Below, in pieces: positions 24,961 through 37,000 of a stretch of DNA of 64,000 nucleotides. The position numbers and the translations under genes are program-made. The notes below the pieces were generated by a model, which did no database searches, was not told the origin of the DNA, and saw only the letters and a list, made by a program, of their open reading frames with translations. Source of the DNA: Anaspis maculata (Eukaryota; Arthropoda; Insecta; Coleoptera; Scraptiidae); assembly GCA_949128115.1 (NCBI GenBank), contig OX421962.1, forward strand, positions 42,927,745 through 42,991,744, given 5' to 3'. Every line of letters begins with the position of its first letter. The first letter of the stretch is position 1.

Positions 24961-25465
24961 TATTACTTCAGAAGACGAGTATGCGCGCTGATGGCGCGCT
25001 GGATAATGAAAGGTACTATTGATTATTGTCAGTTCATAGTTGTAAGTTTATTCAGTGCAAATACTGATGCCGACACCATGAGTGGTATGTATAAAATTGA
25101 CCAGATGCTACTACTACGATTTTGTAGGAGTTGCCAAACAAATTTTCTTCGACAATTTCTCCAAAATCGTAGTAGTATCGGGGTTCCCCACATAAAAAGT
25201 CAGTTGAGGTTCAATCGGACGACCTAGCGGGCCATGTAAGGGTTTAGTAAGCTTACTCAGCCGCAAGTTTCAATTTTAGTCTTATGAACCAGCCTCCTCA
25301 GAACAGCCAAGCCAATAAGCGATGCAGCGCTTACGGCTAAAATTAAAACTTGTGGCTGAATAAACTGAACGCGCCTTGATATCGCCGCCATCGCAAGAAA
25401 TCTAATTTCAGACTTGGATAGTATTGCAAGGCAGAAGGCGCTTCCCCGATTAACCTGCGTGTTAT

Positions 25466-25520
25466 TAAGCGGCACCTCCGCCAATTGGGCAGATGTTTCC
25501 TACTCGGTAATTGGAATCTC
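25466..25520 (-). repeat. Fragment of the gypsy-like LTR
   Basis: The stretch CACCTCCGCCAATT..TTTCCTACTCGG matches the minus-strand LTR at about 37290-37345. Only a short block is recognisable. Confidence 0.45.
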
Positions 25521-26063
25521 CAGTTAAATTGAATGGCTTAAACCACTGGAATGAAATTTGCCATGCTTTTCTACAGATATCAGTCAACATTACTTGGAAG
25601 TGAAGGGCATGACATCTGCCCTTGTGCCCGCCTACTTTTTTGGTCCTTACTCATCTACCCTGCATGTGCAATCCATTTTCCATCTGGATAGACATTTTGG
25701 TTTCCATCATGAGGAAATCTTTTAAACGTCTTATGAATGTTGAGCTTTTTTTGTAATATCTGTGCCGTTATTCTCGTGCTTGATTTTCCCTCGACCATAA
25801 GCCAGAACATGCGCTTTCTCCCCCCTTTTATTCCAACTTCTTGCAAAATCAAATCCAATAATATTTATATAACGAGTTCTCAACACTTCTGCTTCCAAGT
25901 ATCTAGACATTGAAAAAACGGTCCGTGAAAAACAGGTAGTTTTATTTTCACTAGAAAACTTGATGAAGTATTCAGTTGAAACAGTATATAAAACAGGTCA
26001 AACACGGATAAAGTATGAGTTAAATAAGAAACGCACATAAATAAATAAATAGATATTCAAAAT

Positions 26064-27287
26064 TCAAAGTTGAACACAAACTATGTGGCCGTCACCACCG
26101 GCAGCGTAAACTTGTCCTTTTTCGCCGGGAGCTAGAGCGTTTATTATCAAATCCACATTACATGACGCTTCCAGTTTCAAACCATTGCCATCGATTTTCC
26201 ATACTTTCAAAACTTTATCCCACCCTCCACTGAAAATGATAACGTTTCCGTCGTCCGCCGTCCCACAAAGGGCATTGATCACCATTTCAGATGCAGCCTT
26301 AAAATTTCAAGTAAGTAACACTCATTAAAAGAATGAGGCTGGAAAGAATTAAAATTATCTTACTTTGACTGCATTTCCCGATTGGAATTTATTATCAACT
26401 CGTTCGTACAAAACAAGATCCTTTCCATCTTTACTTGTAATCACCACTTTGCCACCCTTCACAACTATTGGAGTTCTTCCTACGAGCGTATCTTTAATGC
26501 CAAACTGGATATGCTCGCCTGCAAATGTAAAACTGATATCAATTTCATTTAAATACAATATCAAGACGATAGAAACATAATAAAATAATGAAATGACTTT
26601 TAGCACTTTGTATTATTCAGGTACATTTACCTCCTAGGTGCAAATCAGTAACAACTATGTCTTGATCTTTGCCAGTGAAGAGCAAGTTGTTCTCCAAAGC
26701 CATGTCTTTAACTGGCTCAGCGACATTAATCAGGCCATAAAATTTGTCATTTTTGAATATTTTTACCTGGGACACAAATTTAGTGGTAATAAACTGATGA
26801 AAACACGAATAGAGACAAAGATGCAAACTTACATTTCCTTGATCATCACCAACATATAAAGTGTCATTGGCCCATCTCAAGGACCAAAATTCGCAAGTGC
26901 TGTCGGTTATGATTGTTTTCTTTTCGCCTAAGGTTGCGAGGTCCCAAGATTTCACAGTTCCATCGTTCGAGCACGTGAAGAGGGTGTCGTCATTGGCGGC
27001 TAAATAGTAAACTGAACATGGATGAGCTTGGACTTCGGCAAGTTTTCTTAAATCAGGTGCCCAAACCTGTGAATGGTTGCAACTCATGTACCCTTTTCGA
27101 AAATGGACTAGGAAATTTTAGTGCAGAATGCAAAATTCAGCGAGATATAAAATAAAAAAAACTCACCTTGACCTTTCCATCATCACCGCCACTGTATAAT
27201 TTCCCCTTGTGGAACAACAGATTGTTAACATCAAATGTGTGCTTGTCGACATCGTCAGCTCTAGTTACAACTGCTGGGGCCATTTTT
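26064..27287 (-). CDS. WD40-repeat protein, 291 residues
   Basis: A complete coding region in five exons on the minus strand: 27283-27167, 27066-26833, 26766-26631, 26518-26364 and 26297-26064. All introns are GT-AG and the phases join to 876 coding bases, stop TGA at 26066-26064. The product begins MAPAVVTRADDVDKHTFDVN. It contains successive WD40-like units, e.g. LYSGGDDGKVKVWAPD, LFTCSNDGTVKSWDL, VGDDQGNVKIF, IIFSGGWDKVLKVWKIDG and a final VYAAGGDGHIVCVQL. Such beta-propellers are protein-interaction scaffolds. I do not recognise a specific orthologue, and there is no signal peptide or membrane segment. An AG acceptor four bases before the ATG (27290-27288) implies an upstream non-coding exon. 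Confidence 0.88.
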
Positions 27288-28009
27288 CTGAAATGGAATA
27301 GGTACACCTACTTGAGGAGGCAATCAGACATTCAAATAAAATGTTTCTTGGGTAGGTACCTACCTTACTGTTTCCAAGCGCAGGGTGTAACTATCACAGA
27401 TGTTCGCTGTAGCTCAAAAGCTTTCCAACAGTTTCACGACGGGATTAATATAGCCTCCATGTTGTTATTTTTAAACTTACTTTGAGCCTTGCGTACGTTG
27501 GAGATAAAACTTCTGGAATTATCTTAGGGTATGCCTATCTGCATGTCTATCAAGATCAACAGCAATTAAACTTTTTTTTATGTATCCTTCCCTTGATCTT
27601 GATGATTTCCTCTAAAATTCCTCTAAAGAAGAGCAAACCGTATAGATATCTCATCAGTCATCACTTTCATGACTCCATCTGAATTTTATTTTTTGAAATT
27701 TGACTTTTTTAAAACCACACCTCAAATCTTTTCAATTTTGGAACCACTGGTAGGATTCTAGTGAAATTCTATGGAAATCTCTGGCCGTTCTTCTCATTCG
27801 TCTTTTGGATTCCCTCGAGGATTCCCCGTATGCTAAAGCGTCGAGATCTGTCGTCGAATTTTTTTTTCTGTGTCGTGACCCTTGATTTATTTCTGAACCA
27901 TCAGACCGATTTCAACCAAATTAGGTATGCACGTAGGGTCTATGACGGAAAGGTGAAAATAAGCTTTTCAGCGTGATCTGTCACAGGGAAATGACACTGC
28001 CAATAAGTG

Positions 28010-29273
28010 CAGTGGCGGACTAGGAGGGGGGGGGGGGGGCGAAGGGGGCGGTCTGTCCCGGGTCTCGGGACCGGAATCATCTGATGGGGCCCTCAATTCC
28101 TTTTGTTTGTAAAAAATACTGGAAAAAAATTGGGATAAAATCCAAAACTTTCAATTTTTTCCTTAAATGTTTTTTTTTCGTATATTAGGTGAATAACATT
28201 GTTTTTCTTTTTTTTTCATTTCAAAGTTACCTTGGCAGGCCTCATGACAACAGGTTTAGGGGCCTACACACAGGCAATAGAGGTGTGTCCTCGGGTGTGT
28301 CTGTATCACGGAATCTCTTACAAAATTATTTTCACTTTAGGCTTTAGGGGCCCCGGCCCCGAATGTCAGAGTGCCAGGGGCCTTCAAGCCTTTGAAATTT
28401 TGTGTTTTATTATTTCTTATTCTAAGAGGGTAAAGACAAAATAATAAAATTATCTTGCCTGCTGCAGGTAGTAGAAATTCATATTATTCCTAATGTTGTA
28501 TATACGAGGAGGTTTTAGCATTGAGTCAGCAGTCCAAATCCAATTCAACATCCAAAGCTGGAACCGAAAACTTCTTGTAGGTACTGGTGGTCAGTGGCAT
28601 AGCCAAAGGGGGCGAGAGTGGGCGAATGACTCCACTCTCCCACCTTCGCCCATGGCACTTCATCGCGCACTAAACCGATACAGAAAAAATCTGGCAAAAA
28701 TTTTCTGAAAAGAAGTTTGATTATCAAGTAATTTTGGTAAAAGCGTCAAAAACCAAAATCGCGAAACGCATGAAATATACCGATTATCATCAGCATTATT
28801 ATTATCATGCCAAAAAAAATTCGCCTGTGGCGCTACCTCTCGCCAACTTACACCCTCGTCATTGCCTTTGCCCCTCGCTTTGCCTTTTCCGCCCTCAAAT
28901 TCTGACTACGCCACTGTGTGTTTTATAGTCAAGTTAACAGCTCTTTTTTTTTGTTTCTTGGGCTTTTGCTCAATCACGGCGGGGCAGGGCGGGCCAAAAA
29001 GTCTGTCGGCCCCCCTTCATATTCTCAACTTTTAGGGCCGTATTTATACCTCGCTTTTAAGCTAAAAGCGCTATTAGAGCGATGCGCATTTAGGGGCATT
29101 TCTCATATTTCAGGGTTCAAAAATACATTATTGCGATTGAGAGCGATTGTATGTACTTAATTGCAATTAATTTGCGAGTTAATTTGTATTTTTGAAAGGG
29201 GCCTTAGGGGACTCTTTAGGGGCCCTATCTCACAGTTTCGTCCAGGGCCCCCAATTCTCTTAGTCCTCCACTG
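28010..29273. mobile_element. hAT-like element (about 1.26 kb) with a nested relative
   Basis: Ends are CAGTGGCGGACTAGGAGG and TAGTCCTCCACTG. The flanking octamers AATAAGTG and AAAGAGTG agree at six of eight positions, a decayed duplication. It contains a G homopolymer run (about 28024-28040), repeated GGGGCCC-type blocks and the element at 28592-28916. No transposase frame is visible. Confidence 0.7.
28592..28916. mobile_element. Short hAT-like element nested in the 28.0-29.3 kb element
   Basis: Ends are CAGTGGCATAGCCAAAGGGG and GACTACGCCACTG. The flanking octamers do not match clearly, so the call rests on the termini and the nested position. Confidence 0.5.
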
Positions 29274-29326
29274 AAAGAGTGACAGGAGATTTTGACGCAA
29301 CGATTTTGATTTTTGATAGCTCATTT

Positions 29327-30220
29327 CAGGGCCGGCGATAGGGTGTGGCGATCGAGCGAGGCGACCGCCTCGGGCGCCAAACTTCTGGGGGGGGGGCGCC
29401 TAAGCGCTTTTTACTCTTTAATATCTCGAAAAAAAATTGCCTGCGGCGCCTTATTACTCACAATTCTGATCTAGCTGCAATCAGTCTGCAAGACAAGACT
29501 GATCGTGTCTTCGTCTTGCAAAAGCGAGCGATCAGGGCGTTGGTTGGCGGTAGCAGAGTGTCCTGCAGAGGCTTGTTTAAGGAGCATAAAATACTTACTC
29601 TAAGCAGCCTCTTCATATTCAGCATTCTGAAGTACATGCACCGGAATACTGACTATTTTCCAAGGAAGGGAGACTACCACCACTATGACACCAGAAGAAG
29701 AGAAAATTTTGCGACGCCTTACCACCGAATCAATTGCACAAAGGGAATTCGGTACTGGGGACCGAAATTATTCAACCATCTACCCAGAGATTGGCAACAG
29801 CTTCCAGATAGACCATATGAAAAAAAAAATCAAAGACTATCTTTTGGAGAATACTTTCTACAATGTTGACGAATTTCTTAGCCAGCCTGAAACCTGAATC
29901 TCGAATGCTTTTAATTTGTACATTGTTCGTCTAAATAGGTATTTGTCAATATGTGGTATTGTTATTTATATTGTTGATGTTTTATTATTATCTTCGTCAT
30001 GTTAGACTTTTCCTGTAATTGTTATTGCAGCGAATAAATTTTCAACCTATCTATCTATCTATCTATCTATCTATCAATCAATTTGTGCAATTTTGAATTA
30101 TTATCAACATTACTTTTACAATTTGAAGAAAAAATCGCTCGAGATGCTATTTTTTTATTCATAAAGGGGCGCATTACAGAACTTCGTCTTTGGACGCCAA
30201 AAGCTGTAACGCCGGCCCTG
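29327..30220. mobile_element. hAT element carrying a LINE 3' fragment
   Basis: Ends CAGGGCCGGCGATAG and TAACGCCGGCCCTG are flanked by a perfect 8-bp duplication GCTCATTT (29319-29326 and 30221-30228). About 600 bases in its middle are a reverse transcriptase C-terminus, so a LINE inserted into the hAT element. Confidence 0.88.
29450..30074 (+). pseudogene. LINE fragment: C-terminus of a reverse transcriptase polyprotein
   Basis: An open frame of about 130 codons reads as the region after the polymerase domain (QKRAIRALVGG, FKEHKILTLSSLFIFSILKY, RRRENF, GIRYWGPKLFNHLP). It ends near 29869. The 3' end carries tandem CTAT repeats (about 30047-30074), a microsatellite tail. It is 5'-truncated and lies inside the hAT element at 29327-30220. 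Confidence 0.75.
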
Positions 30221-30228
30221 GCTCATTT

Positions 30229-31168
30229 CGAAGCCCTTAGAAAACTCTATCCAAAACGTGTGAAAGTTACGACATATCTGTCATTAGTCAAAAGTTATAA
30301 GCAGACAAAATAAAAACTTTGACGTTCAAGAACTCAACCAAATTTAGTTTGCAGCAAGAGTACCCATCAGGGGCTCGAAGGAATATGTGCAGCTCTGATT
30401 AAAATTAAGCGTGCAAATTTTGATAAAAAAATTAACTTTCTTCGAAAAACAGTAAAAAACGGGCTTGCCTCTCGTTTTTTCACGTGTCTGGATCGTTTGC
30501 AATACAACTTTGTGTGAACATGTGTCTAATTGTAGGCAGACGAGAAAATAAACTCTTGTCTCCGAAACGTCAGTCAGGTGTACCACAACGTAATTGAATA
30601 GAAACGTCCGTTCTTTTTTCTCATCTTTGGAAAAATTTCACAGATTTTGATGAAACTTGGTTCATAAGTAGTATATCTTAGGGGTGGAACGTTTGGTTGA
30701 AATTTTGTTGGCATCAGGCCTCCAAAACTGGGATAATAATTGTTCAGTTCAATGGTGAAAATCCGTGATCAATCAGTCCTCGCGTAAGTCACTGTTGAAG
30801 GGACAGATGATTCGATAACTCTTTTGAAGCTTTTGAAAAACTTGTTGGAACATGTAAAAGTAGTGACTAATCTGTCATATCTGTCAAAAGTTATAATTAT
30901 AAGTTTTTAGCCTGTTTGTATTTTGTATTTGCGGGTTGCAGATTAAAAGTGTTCGTACCACAACAATGGTACCACGCAAGTCGGCACGCACAGAACACGT
31001 ATGGGTATGGGTACTTTCCACTTTGATGGTGATATGCGATAAGGCTGCACCGCGATCACCGGGTGATCGCTCCCCTCTAGTAATAAGACCCCGGCCCTTG
31101 CCCCGGCCTCATATATAAGACAACCAACCGTTGAATCTTCAACCTCGTCCAGATGGATTTATACATAC
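30229..31168. other. No gene recognised; short perfect palindrome
   Basis: Mostly AT-rich. A 19-base perfect palindrome GCGATCACCGGGTGATCGC lies at 31052-31070, in a short GC-rich patch followed by CCCCGGCC runs. Small open frames only. Confidence 0.45.
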
Positions 31169-31679
31169 AGTTACGAGCGGCGATCCCGTACATATTTGTA
31201 AACACTCGACTTTTCTGGATCCTTCCATCCATTAAATCGCAGTGTAGAAGTCTGGAGCGATCTCGTGCATTCCAGAGCGTTCGTGTATGTGAAACTCAAT
31301 GGAGACTCGAACGTTCGATCAAGGCACATCAGTCCACTTTGGCGGAGGTGCAGATTCCAGAACACATGGGAAGCACGCGGAAGGTGTGTGTGATTATTCA
31401 GGAATAGTCTAGAAACCGCATATGCCAGGCACTATGGAATTTGCTGGAAGTAGACAGAAAGCTCGGGAACGCTGTTCGGAGGCCTTATATAAGGCATCAG
31501 CCGGCAGCTCGCGGCAGTATTGAATTGGATAGCGAGCGATAACAAGCGAAGCACCTGCGATATAATTCCAAGCGTGAATAATTGTTGATGTATTGATTGT
31601 AGTACGCAGAAATAAACAGTGTTTGTTTTAAAACAATCGTCTCAATTATATTCGAACCCGTATGCGAAATATCGTAACA
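31169..31679 (+). mobile_element. Solo LTR, gypsy-like, plus orientation
   Basis: It aligns with the minus-strand LTR at 36203-37478 minus its insertion: start GTTACGAGCGGCGAT, a TATA-like TTATATAAGG near 31484, and the end ATTGTAGTACGCAG..ATAAACAGTG..CGTAACA. The flanks are ATAC and ATAT, a near-match 4-bp duplication. No internal coding region adjoins it, so it is solo. Confidence 0.65.
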
Positions 31680-32624
31680 ATATGAAACGAACATTGCAAA
31701 TTCGTGAAATGTTCGTGCAACACAACACAATATCGGTTGGTGACATTTTCTTTTGGTAAATTCCAATTTGTTACGAAGATAGGTCACCAGTTCAACTTTT
31801 TTCCTTTCTTGATAAGTTTTGTTCTTTGTTCTTATGAATATTAATGGATTACAAAGCCAAGCAAAATTAATACGCAAAAACAGGTGAAAAATTGTGGAAA
31901 AAGTCCCATTGATGTGGGTATTATAATTATAGGTATCATTTAATTTTTCTCGTCCTCAATGCCTCTCTAACAAATAAGCAACAAATAATGAATCGCACGA
32001 TGCACGATACATACGAGCATTATGAACTTAGAAATGTATCCTTCGTTTGCCAGCCGCGCACTTGGACCAGGGCCGTGGCCATGCAAAGCTAGACGTTAGT
32101 TAGACCACAGAACAGTAATAAGTTTTTACTGATTGACTTTGAAAGAAATAAAGATAAATCATTGTTTTATTCTTTTTTCTCCTATTCTATCGGCACAACA
32201 AAAAATCAGAATAAAATACCGATTTACTTAGTATGGTGCTAACATACATATATTCTCATAACCTCCTAGGTACCTACGTACGAACACTCCATACAACTGA
32301 AGTGACATGACAAATTGGCAACGTCAACTTCAAAAGCACTACATCCTGTAAAGTCGTGACAGATGAATTCTCGATCGGTGAGTAATGATCTTTTGCGATG
32401 TGAACAAGCTCCTGCAGATACCTATCAATTTTTGGTCCGTTTGTTACGTATAATAATGATCCGGCCAGCCTGGCTGAAAGTTGCACCAATAAGACAATCG
32501 ATCGTTGCAGGCTCAACAACACCCCCGTTACACAGGGAGCGGTTTTTAAATTACTGTTACATAAATATATTATTATTATATCTCGATTATAAAAATATAT
32601 CACACTTCAACTGAGCACATGTAG
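31680..32624. other. No gene recognised; one unexplained open frame
   Basis: A minus-strand open frame at 32603-32274 (109 codons) contains a leucine-rich stretch, but I recognise no domain, homologue or splice context. It could be an exon relic or chance. Confidence 0.35.
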
Positions 32625-33118
32625 GAAAATTGGAAAAATTTCCTGAAATTTCAAAAAATATCGAAAAATTATTTATTTTTTTTCAGTTTGTAAAGTTAAT
32701 TCAAGTCAGGTGGAGGTTTTAAACTATGATTGAATCCATTTTACCAAAAATATACAAAATTCACTGAGTTACTTTTGAAAGAAGAGTGAAATTTTTCGAT
32801 ATTTTTTGAAACTTCATCAATTTATTCACTAGTGTTTTGTTAACTAACTCATCAAGTGTGATATATATTTATAATCAGGATGAGAACTGGAATCGATTCC
32901 CATAATGAAATACAGGTGTCCAATTTGAGGAAAATTTTCGATGTTGCACCCGAAAATGTTGCATGTTGCATTATATGTAAGCGATATACCACAGGCAATT
33001 TTTGTAGGCGAATTCGAAGCCTACGGGAAAAATTATATGAAATCGTTCTTAATTTTTCAAATTTATTTCAAGGGGAAGTCTCCAGTGGGACGTAGAATTT
33101 TCGCGCGAACACCCTGTA
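32625..33118. mobile_element. Half of a 16.97-kb-type fold-back element
   Basis: From the centre outward this matches the right half of 16972-18042 (GTGTGATATATATT, CGATTCCCAT, AATACAG, ATTTTCGATGTT, GAACACCCTGTAC) and lacks a left arm. Confidence 0.65.
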
Positions 33119-33590
33119 CCTACATATGAGAATAAAAATCTTATAATATTCCCAAAAATGCGAATCTTCGCAAAATTTCAATTGTTGACTGTCACATTTG
33201 GAGCGGTCAAGAAAGCCTTCAACATTTTAAATTTGACAATGTCACCAATTTTGCGAATAGCAACATAACAATCCGCCTTCGCGCGTTCCTACTTGGATCA
33301 CGATTTTTGCCAGAGGAATAAATAAAAATGATCACTAATTAAGAAAACGCTCTTTATTTTTAGATCACGGTTCACGAACACTCCCGATATTTCGATGGAT
33401 TTTCTCTAGAGTTGGCAGAGTCTTATGGGTTTCGCACAGAAACTGGGAAATTATTTATAGCCCGATAGGAGGAATATACCTACAACACGATCTCTTCCTG
33501 TCTCTCTTACGAAAAATTCCTCATCCTCTTACAACTATCATCAGCACTACACTACAGCACTAAAAGACCACACATCTAGTGAAATTAATT

Positions 33591-33603
33591 TTCCGGAATC
33601 TTC
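33591..33603 (+). promoter_or_regulatory. Candidate heat-shock element
   Basis: TTCCGGAATCTTC is three perfect alternating 5-bp units (TTCnnGAAnnTTC), the binding site form for HSF. It is followed 5 bases later by TTCGAA. It lies 478 bases upstream of the Hsc70 ATG, which would be promoter-proximal only if a 5' non-coding exon exists (an AG before 34040 could be its acceptor). Confidence 0.5.
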
Positions 33604-34080
33604 GATTTTTCGAATGTAGGTAGTTTGCTATAGTTACTTACCTTTAGGTATAGAAAGGTACCTTCATATCTACTTAACTATATACCTTAAACATTTGAGT
33701 AAAAATGAGCTCACTCCATAGAATAATTTGAAAAATGTTGGAATGGAGTTAGTAGGTACCTATTCAATTTTCAATAGTACCTGAGTAATGCGTAGGTAAG
33801 TAAAATACAATGCTCATGACCAAATACTTAATTTATGATACCTACTATTTTGGTAGGATAAATGAAGCCCAGCAGAGTAGATGGTTTTTCTCAAGTTTTC
33901 AATGAACATAAATTTTTCTGACGCCCTACTTTTGAGTAATGCTCGGAATATCAACACATTTATTTAGAGGAACGCCGGTGGGAGATGTGAGTGGAGATAT
34001 AAGCATTCACGAATCTGATTTTCAAGATCCGTGCTTTAGTAACTGGTGCCAGTCGTGGTTCGTTGAATTTTCGCATCGCC

Positions 34081-37000
34081 ATGGGTAAAGTACCGGCCGT
34101 CGGGATCGATTTGGGCACTACGTATTCGTGTGTTGGTGTTTGGCAACATGGCAAAGTGGAAATCATCGCCAACGACCAAGGGAACAGAACCACCCCCAGC
34201 TATGTGGCCTTTACCGATACCGAAAGGCTCATCGGAGATGCCGCCAAAAGCCAGGTGGGTAACAACCATAACTGCTGTTGCTCAACATTTTGTAGTTTTC
34301 TTTTAAAAAAAGTAAAACATAGAAAAGTTTCCCCCTCGGTTTCCCCAATATGATGAGTATAGTATATATTTTGAATGATTAAGATGGTTGAACTGCTTAC
34401 CTTATCGAGATTGAAAAGTCGCGCGCGAGTATCTCTATGACGCAATGTTGTATGAGGTCAAGAACCATATTTGGCGAACGTATGTAATTCTCTTATGACC
34501 ACCTACGGAACAAAATGTTATCGCCAAATAAGAAAAACGCGACTAATGGCTCCTGCTGCTCATATAGGAGTGGACGTTTAAATTCTTACAAATAAATTAG
34601 TCTTTTGCTTTGGTAGCTAACTTATCCGCCAGACGGGAATTGCTCAATTTACGAGCAGAAAAACCAGCCGTTTCCATAAGAGATCCACCACATAAACGAT
34701 AAAACTGTAATGCGCTACACTCTTTTATATTAAAAAAAACTTTAAATTCGGTACCTACCGAGGCAGTACGTATAATTATATGCAAAAAATCTGGTACCTA
34801 CAGTGAAAAAGTTCACTTTTTGAACATCTTGGTTTTCGTAAATTTTAGTGGTGTCGTGTCAATTGACTACGCTCGAAGTCTGACTCAAGTTGCAGTGACG
34901 GAAGCTGTGACGAGCTTTTTGATTTCGTCAAAACCTAATCAAAGCCAGATTAAATCTGCCTTAAATTGACTATACTAGATTTTTTACGCGCGATGGTACC
35001 ATCTTAGGTACCTATAGGGACCTACATATTTGGAGGAGTTCTTAATTTGAACATTTTTCTAACTAAGTCACGTAATGTTGACCTAAGTTGACCCCGACTA
35101 AAAAAATATAAACAATGAGGATAATTTTCAGTGTTTCATCAAAAAATGAATAACATTAAGAACATTAAAGCTCTTGGAGCAATTATGGTGTAGTTTCTGA
35201 AGTGCTCCACCCACGCGTCGACTTGGCAGAGCGTCAAGAAATTTTCTTAATCAAGACGTTTTTAGACTATGCGGGTAATATTTACATTTTTTGTACAAAA
35301 TGTTGCAACCGGCAACCGCTAAAAATTAGAAGAATTTGTTTCTAAAATAAAAATTTGAACTCTAGTAACATTGTTTCGCGCACTTTATTTTTGATCCGAG
35401 TTACGGAATAGATCTGTCATCATGTTAGCTAGGGGCGGGCCATCGGGCCCGGCCTTTAATTAAAACTGCAATTTCAACACCATCATCAAGGCTGATCAGT
35501 TTCTCTCCAAGAAAAAATACTTTTAAAAATGGTTTTCATATCGAACTTTAATAATATTAAGAAGGCCCACTAGTCGAGTGGGATGCACACCTGCTCGGCG
35601 AAGTGAGGCTCCGGGTTCGATTCCCGATGATTCAAGTCTGGATGTTGTATCGTGAAATGGAATTTTTCAAGTGTATTCAGCGGTGGAACCACGAGCACTC
35701 GACAGCTGTCGAGCTCGACAATTTTCCCTTTTCCCTCTACACCTTCCACCCTAATTCCCCCTTTCCTCTCTACACCCTTCACCTCGCCCTTCACCCTCTA
35801 GGAAATGTGAAATTGTCGCGATCGACAACTGTCGAATGTTCGTGGTTCCACCACAGATCTAATAAAGGCAACACAAACTTCCATGGCCGTGATAAGAGCC
35901 GATAAGGAGAAAAACATTATTACTATCATTATTATTATTATTATGATATCGAACTTCAAGTATAGACTCATATAATGAGTGAATAAAAGCCGTATGACTA
36001 TCCTCCTTAAGGTTGAGGTTAAGCCTCAAAGTTTAAAGATGTGATTCACCTCCGCGAGACGGCTACACTTCAAAAAAAATTTCGGTCTCTAACGTTATTC
36101 TAGGAATTTTAGACATTGAAATGGTAAATAGAGGGCAAAAATGAAAACCAGGCGATTTTTGTACACATACAATAAGCTCAGTAAAGGATGTAGTTTAAAT
36201 AGTGTTACGGATTTCGTGTTTAGGTTCGTTTATAATTGAAACGATCGTTTCAAAACACACACTGTTTATTACTGCGTACTACAATAGCATACAGGGTGTT
36301 CACGATAAAATTCACCCCCCCTCTAAGAGATTCCTCTTCGAGATATTTTGAAAAACTGAAAACTTCTTCTCAACGATCTTTCCCGGGGATCTTAAATCGA
36401 TCGTCTAGAAGTTTTGAATTGGTACCGTATACAGGGTGTGACATGTAACTTTTTTATTTCAAATGCAACACCCTATATTTTATAACGTCATTTGATGAAG
36501 CCTTTCTTTTTGATTACAAAGATATATAACATTTATGATTTATTTTGACAAGGAAGCTGTCAAAAAAATAATAAAATATGTAGTCAAATAAATTGAAAAT
36601 TAAAAATTACGCGACACCCTGTATTAGGAACGAATTAGACGATTTATCCATGCAGAGTTGAATTCGGCATACAAAATGCTGCGAGAATAACTTTTTTTAA
36701 GTGAACTGTGGAAACCAAAGCCATCTTGCCGCGAAACAAAATTATTTGACTGCCTATTTTATTATTTTTTCGACAACTTACTTGTCAAAATAAATCTCAA
36801 GTGTCATATATATTTGTAATCAGAAAAAAAAGCTCCACCAAATAACGGAATAAAATATAGGGTGTGGCATTTGAAATAAAAAAGTTACATATCACACCCT
36901 GTATACGGTACCAATTAGAAACTTTAAGAGGATCGATTTGAGGTCCCTGAGAAAAATCGTGAAGAAAAAGATTTTAGTTCTTCAAAATATCTTGAAGGGG

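Noticed and set aside
25655..25858. Minus-strand open frame of 67 codons near the WD40 gene as a separate small gene.
   Set aside because: It lies in AT-rich DNA close to an LTR fragment with no recognisable motif.
32274..32603. Minus-strand open frame of 109 codons as a gene.
   Set aside because: No domain, splice context or start environment is recognisable. Kept only as a note.
35565..35640. A functional tRNA gene.
   Set aside because: The target duplication and ATT-repeat tail mark it as a SINE head.
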